Shown piece by piece: positions 61,268 to 64,000 of a stretch of DNA of 64,000 nt. The position numbers and the translations under genes were made by a program. The stretch is from CAVZBW01 sp963778465 (GTDB lineage Bacteria; Actinomycetota; Acidimicrobiia; Acidimicrobiales; RAAP-2): the NCBI GenBank assembly GCA_963778465.1, contig CAVZUK010000003.1, forward strand, positions 2,790,001-2,854,000. The letters are read 5' to 3'. Position 1 is the first letter of the stretch. The number at the start of each line of letters is the position of its first letter. The notes below the pieces were generated by a model. It searched no databases. It was not told the DNA's origin and saw only the letters and a list, made by a program, of their open reading frames with translations.

Positions 61268-62674
61268 GTGACCACATCTGCTGAGCACCCGACCCATGAG
61301 GAGCGTGTCGCAAGGGGTAAGGCTGCCCGGCGGGAGTTACCTCGGGAACGTCATGCTGAATGGTTGGCCGACCAGCGAAAATTCGAGCCGCTCGATCTCT
61401 TGGCTGAACAAGCCCTGACTCGCGTGCCAGAACTCGTGCCGATCCGATACGGGCGGATGGCCGCGTCACCTTTTGCCTACTACCGGGGCGCCGCGCTACC
61501 GATGGCCGCGGACCTCTCCACGGGGCCACGCACGAGCCTCGACGTCCAATTGTGCGGGGACGCTCATTTGTCCAACTTCGGGGGCTTTGCTTCTCCCGAA
61601 CGGGACCTGCTCTTTGACGTCAACGACTTCGACGAGACATCGCCGGGGCCTTTCGAATGGGACCTCAAGCGCTTGGGTGCCAGCTTGGAAATCGCTGCTC
61701 GCGGGCGCAGCTTCCCGGCCAAGACCGGCCGAAAACTGGTCACGAGTTCGATGCGTTCCTATCGCGAAGCCATGCATGAGTTCGCCAAGATGTCCAACCT
61801 GGAGGTGTGGTACTCACACCTGGATATGGCCGGCGTCGCCCAAAGGTGGGGCTCAGAAGTCAGTAGCAGCGTGCTGGCGAGATTTCAGAAGACCGCCGTG
61901 AAGGCAGAATCGAAGGATCAGCTCAAGGCTCGGGAGAAGCTCACCGAGATAGTCGACGGCGAGCTCCGCTTCCAGAGCGATCCCCCCTTGCTGGTTCCGG
62001 CGAGCGAACTCGTCGGCGCAGCGGACGCCGGGCAGATCAAATCCATGATCCAGAAAGGCCTTCGCTCGTACCGACGATCCCTGATCAGGGACCGTCGTCA
62101 TCTGCTCGAATCCTACGAGCTCGTCGACGTGGCCCGGAAGGTCGTCGGAGTCGGGAGCGTCGGCACACGGGCCTGGGTCGCTCTCTTCAAGGGGAACGAC
62201 GCCGATGACACGCTCATCCTCCAAATGAAGGAGGCCGAAGCCTCCGTCCTAGAGCGCTTCTGCAGCGAGAGCGCGTTCAGCAACCATGGCCAGCGAGTCG
62301 TGGAAGGTCAACGCTTCATGCAAGCAGCGAGCGATATCTTCCTCGGGTGGCATCGGGTCGAAGTCGGCATGGATGGCAACTCTCACGACTACTACTTCCG
62401 CCAGTTGTGGGATTGGAAGGTGTCGGCTGACGTCGACAATATGCCTGCAGAGACCCTTCTCGTCTACGCCAAAATGTGCGGCTGGACGTTGGCTCGGGCT
62501 CACGCCCGATCGGGTGACCGGGTAGCCATCGCTTCGTACCTAGGGTCTGGCGACGCCTTCGACCGGGCGATCGTCGAATTTGCCGTCGGTTACGCGGACC
62601 AGAATGCCCTTGACCATCAATCCCTGGTTGACGCCATCGCCGAAGGCTCGGTTCAAGCAACGCTCGGGATCTAG
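61268..62674 (+). CDS. DUF2252-family protein (second of two)
   Basis: The product is 468 aa from GTG 61268, with GAGG 6 bases upstream. It shares all blocks with the protein at 38633-40078: MAASPFAYYRGAALPMAADL, VQLCGDAHLSNFGGFASPER, LLFDVNDFDETSPGPFEWDL, DVARKVVGVGSVGTRAWVAL, QRVVEGQRFMQAASDIFLGW and MCGWTLARAHARSGD. The two are clear paralogues but diverged, so this is not a recent duplication. Role unknown; a kinase-like fold is likely. It lies 158 bp after the CoADR gene on the same strand. Confidence 0.88.
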   Translation: MTTSAEHPTHEERVARGKAARRELPRERHAEWLADQRKFEPLDLLAEQALTRVPELVPIRYGRMAASPFAYYRGAALPMAADLSTGPRTSLDVQLCGDAHLSNFGGFASPERDLLFDVNDFDETSPGPFEWDLKRLGASLEIAARGRSFPAKTGRKLVTSSMRSYREAMHEFAKMSNLEVWYSHLDMAGVAQRWGSEVSSSVLARFQKTAVKAESKDQLKAREKLTEIVDGELRFQSDPPLLVPASELVGAADAGQIKSMIQKGLRSYRRSLIRDRRHLLESYELVDVARKVVGVGSVGTRAWVALFKGNDADDTLILQMKEAEASVLERFCSESAFSNHGQRVVEGQRFMQAASDIFLGWHRVEVGMDGNSHDYYFRQLWDWKVSADVDNMPAETLLVYAKMCGWTLARAHARSGDRVAIASYLGSGDAFDRAIVEFAVGYADQNALDHQSLVDAIAEGSVQATLGI

Positions 62675-62890
62675 TCCCTAACTGCGGGAAAAGACGAGGA
62701 GCTTCAAGCTCGTGGCGAGAGTAACAGCCGGCATCGAGTTAGGCAGGCTTGGAATCGCCCAGCTGCCGGCGAATACTAAGAATGGGGGGTGTCAACCTTT
62801 TAGCACTGCTAAGTGAACCGTTAGTCGAACAGTCTATGGCAGGACGAATATAGAGGAACCATTTGAGCACTTGACCCTAAGGGGGGGAAC

Positions 62891-63130
62891 GTGTTGCTTG
62901 CAAACAGCTACCCATTACTAAACGTTATTTGGAGCATGCTGGTCTTCGCTGGACTGGTGTTGTGGATATTCATTGTCATCTGGGTGTTTATCGACAACTT
63001 CCGGCGCCGGGACCATGGCGGTCTCGCGAAAGCGCTGTGGTTCGTCTTCGTCGTCTTTGTTCCCATCATCGGCGTGATCGCGTATCTCATCGCGAGACCG
63101 CCTGCCGCGGACCTCGTAGACGTGAGGTAG
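62891..63130 (+). CDS. Small membrane protein, PLDc_N-like
   Basis: The 79-aa product from GTG 62891 has GGGGGG just upstream. Two membrane spans: LLNVIWSMLVFAGLVLWIFI VIWVFIDNFRRRD and GLAKALWFVFVVFVPIIGVI AYLIARP. This two-helix pattern with a basic loop is the phospholipase-D-nuclease N-terminal (PLDc_N) domain found as stand-alone proteins in actinobacteria. Function unknown. The 200 bases upstream are AT-richer than the surroundings and likely hold its promoter. Confidence 0.78.
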   Translation: MLLANSYPLLNVIWSMLVFAGLVLWIFIVIWVFIDNFRRRDHGGLAKALWFVFVVFVPIIGVIAYLIARPPAADLVDVR

Positions 63131-63242
63131 CAGGCAAGACCCAGCGTTCTGGATCGCCTCAGTTGCTAACCCGCGCAGCACCGACGCGTACTATCCGAAT
63201 TTCCAATCGCTGGGGCTGAGTAGGGACCTGTCCTCCTCCTGA

Positions 63243-63369
63243 AGCGTCTCGAAGCGTCTCGGCCACGCCAACATCAGGATCACCCTCGCAGGCTTACGGT
63301 CACGTCCTTCCGAACGATGACGCAGCCGCTGCCACGGCGGGCCGCCCGCTGGACGACGCGACTACCTGA
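63243..63369 (+). pseudogene. C-terminal remnant of a tyrosine-recombinase integrase
   Basis: The plus strand reads SVSKRLGHANIRITL and, after a one- or two-base shift near 63290, TYGHVLPNDDAAAATAGRPL DDATT-stop at 63369. LGHANIRITL.TYGH is box II of phage-type integrases (LGHxxIxxTxxxYxH) with the catalytic His and Tyr. Upstream the frame closes at once, and a 10-bp tandem repeat (GAAGCGTCTC twice, 63241-63260) marks the break. It lies 78 bases from the 3' end of the tRNA-Leu gene, where integrases of tRNA-targeting elements are normally found. Confidence 0.65.
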
Positions 63370-63444
63370 GCCATCTGTTGATACCGAGCCCATCGAAGCC
63401 TTCTGGGCGGAAGGGCCGAGCCGCAAAGAGCGGCTCTGAACTGG

Positions 63445-63464
63445 GGTGTCGGAGGGGGGACTTG
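63445..63464. repeat. att-like repeat at the tRNA-Leu 3' end (right copy)
   Basis: Identical to 49636-49655. It covers the acceptor strand and part of the T arm of the tRNA-Leu gene plus two bases outside it. Confidence 0.55.
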
Positions 63465-63530
63465 AACCCCCACGCCCTTGCGGGCACCAGCCCCTCAAGC
63501 TGGCGCGTCTGCCTATTCCGCCACTCCGAC
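63447..63530 (-). tRNA. tRNA-Leu (anticodon GAG)
   Basis: On the minus strand GTCGGAG opens the acceptor stem and CTCCGAC closes it, followed by discriminator A. The anticodon arm is CCAGC-TTGAGGG-GCTGG, giving anticodon GAG (leucine, codons CUC/CUU). The long variable arm (TGCCCGCAAGGGCG) marks a class II tRNA, and the T arm is GGGGGTTCAAGTCCCCC. The CCA end is not encoded. Confidence 0.96.
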
Positions 63531-63622
63531 GTGGTGCTCCCACCGAGGTGGAGCCCCGGTCGCAGCACAGCGATGTTAGTCGCTGCCTCGGGGCGCCTCT
63601 CGCCGCGACACAACCATCGCCC

Positions 63623-64000
63623 CTACCCCGACCCCGAGGAGGCGGAAGGCTTCGCCAGGTACGCCCAGCTCTCGGCATTCGACAACAGGCCCGCGTCGTA
63701 GGGATTCGGCCCGACGCCGCTCATCTTCGACGACCAGGCGAGCGCGTTCGGCTCGGTGAACAGCGGCAGGTTCGACATCGTGGTCCACAGCGTCTGGTCG
63801 GCCTGCTGGTAGAGCGGCTGCGCGCTGTTGGGATTGAGCTGCTCACCCGCCTGCAGCAGACCGTTGGTGACGTGGGAGTTGTCGAGCATGCTCCAGTCCT
63901 CGGAGCCGTTGTCGCCCGGCGTGCCCAGCGAGAGGGTGTTCCAGGCGATCGCGGCCGTGGGATAGGCCGTCGTCTGGATCGGTAGGAGCGCGAGATCGAC
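63623..64000 (-). CDS. ABC transporter substrate-binding protein, family 5, C-terminal part
   Basis: The minus strand is open from the window edge and ends at 63623 with 125 residues visible. It reads AIAWNTLSLGTPGDNGSEDW, MLDNSHVTNGLLQAGEQLNP, AQPLYQQADQTLWTTMSNLP LFTEPNALAWSSKMSGVGPN and ends in a Ser/Gly tail. LYQQADQTLW..MSNLPLF is the C-terminal pattern of extracellular solute-binding proteins of the oligopeptide/nickel type (SBP_bac_5). It is likely a lipoprotein of an ABC importer whose other genes lie outside the window. Confidence 0.8.
   Translation of the reverse strand, partial: VDLALLPIQTTAYPTAAIAWNTLSLGTPGDNGSEDWSMLDNSHVTNGLLQAGEQLNPNSAQPLYQQADQTLWTTMSNLPLFTEPNALAWSSKMSGVGPNPYDAGLLSNAESWAYLAKPSASSGSG

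Noticed and set aside
63378..63985. Overlapping plus-strand frames across the tRNA
   Set aside because: They run through the tRNA-Leu gene and antisense to the solute-binding protein; a common artefact.

Overview
The window is GC-rich DNA with actinobacterial signals: GTG starts, strong AGGAGG-type ribosome binding sites, secreted proteins with Thr/Pro stalks, a MalT-type LuxR regulator, and FUSC, DUF7144, DUF1269 and DUF2252 genes. An actinomycete of the Acidimicrobiia type is my best guess. This is an inference from gene families; no rRNA is present to settle it.

Layout. 1-25 kb is ordinary chromosome: a PadR regulator with a palindromic operator, a VOC protein, an amidohydrolase, a large secreted seven-repeat propeller-like protein, and a catabolic group (PaaY-like protein, frameshifted Rieske oxygenase, bicupin). 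Secreted proteins of unknown function, three SDR dehydrogenases, an MFS transporter and a lipid block follow. The lipid block holds a lipase, a patatin, a fadD-type acyl-CoA ligase and the wreck of a wax-ester/DGAT acyltransferase. 25.4-29.7 kb is an insertion-sequence cluster: an IS110/IS1111-type element, an IS1634-type element with TIRs and target duplication, and an IS630 transposase stub. 29.9-35.7 kb carries queD-queC coupled to a GT9 glycosyltransferase and a propeller-like protein. These face a thioredoxin-reductase-like/DUF4254 pair, and a threonine dehydratase-type gene follows.

35.7-49.7 kb is a decay zone. Intact genes (DUF2252, DMT transporter, LRV repeat protein, epimerase, tandem cupin) sit among gene stubs (arylsulfatase start, MmyB-type regulator, LuxR/SRAP chimera, several frameshifted ORFs). 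The zone also holds a 394-bp duplication and several copies of a short repeat that always reads as the same protein tail.

49.7-63.5 kb looks like a genomic island. It lies between a 20-nt copy of the tRNA-Leu 3' end (49636) and the tRNA-Leu(GAG) gene itself (63447-63530), with a tyrosine-integrase C-terminal remnant beside the tRNA. The island carries an IS1380 element and then a stress/membrane gene set: a K+ channel, a FUSC protein, DUF7144, a large LuxR regulator, DUF1269, a CMD-like protein, CoA-disulfide reductase-rhodanese, a second DUF2252 and a small PLDc_N-like protein. Two copies of a 40-bp promoter-like element lie on either side of the LuxR gene and point outward, which suggests a local regulon. 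The window ends in the C-terminus of an ABC solute-binding protein.

Many otherwise well-conserved genes carry single-base frameshifts, some in homopolymers. Assembly indels and true decay cannot be separated from sequence alone.
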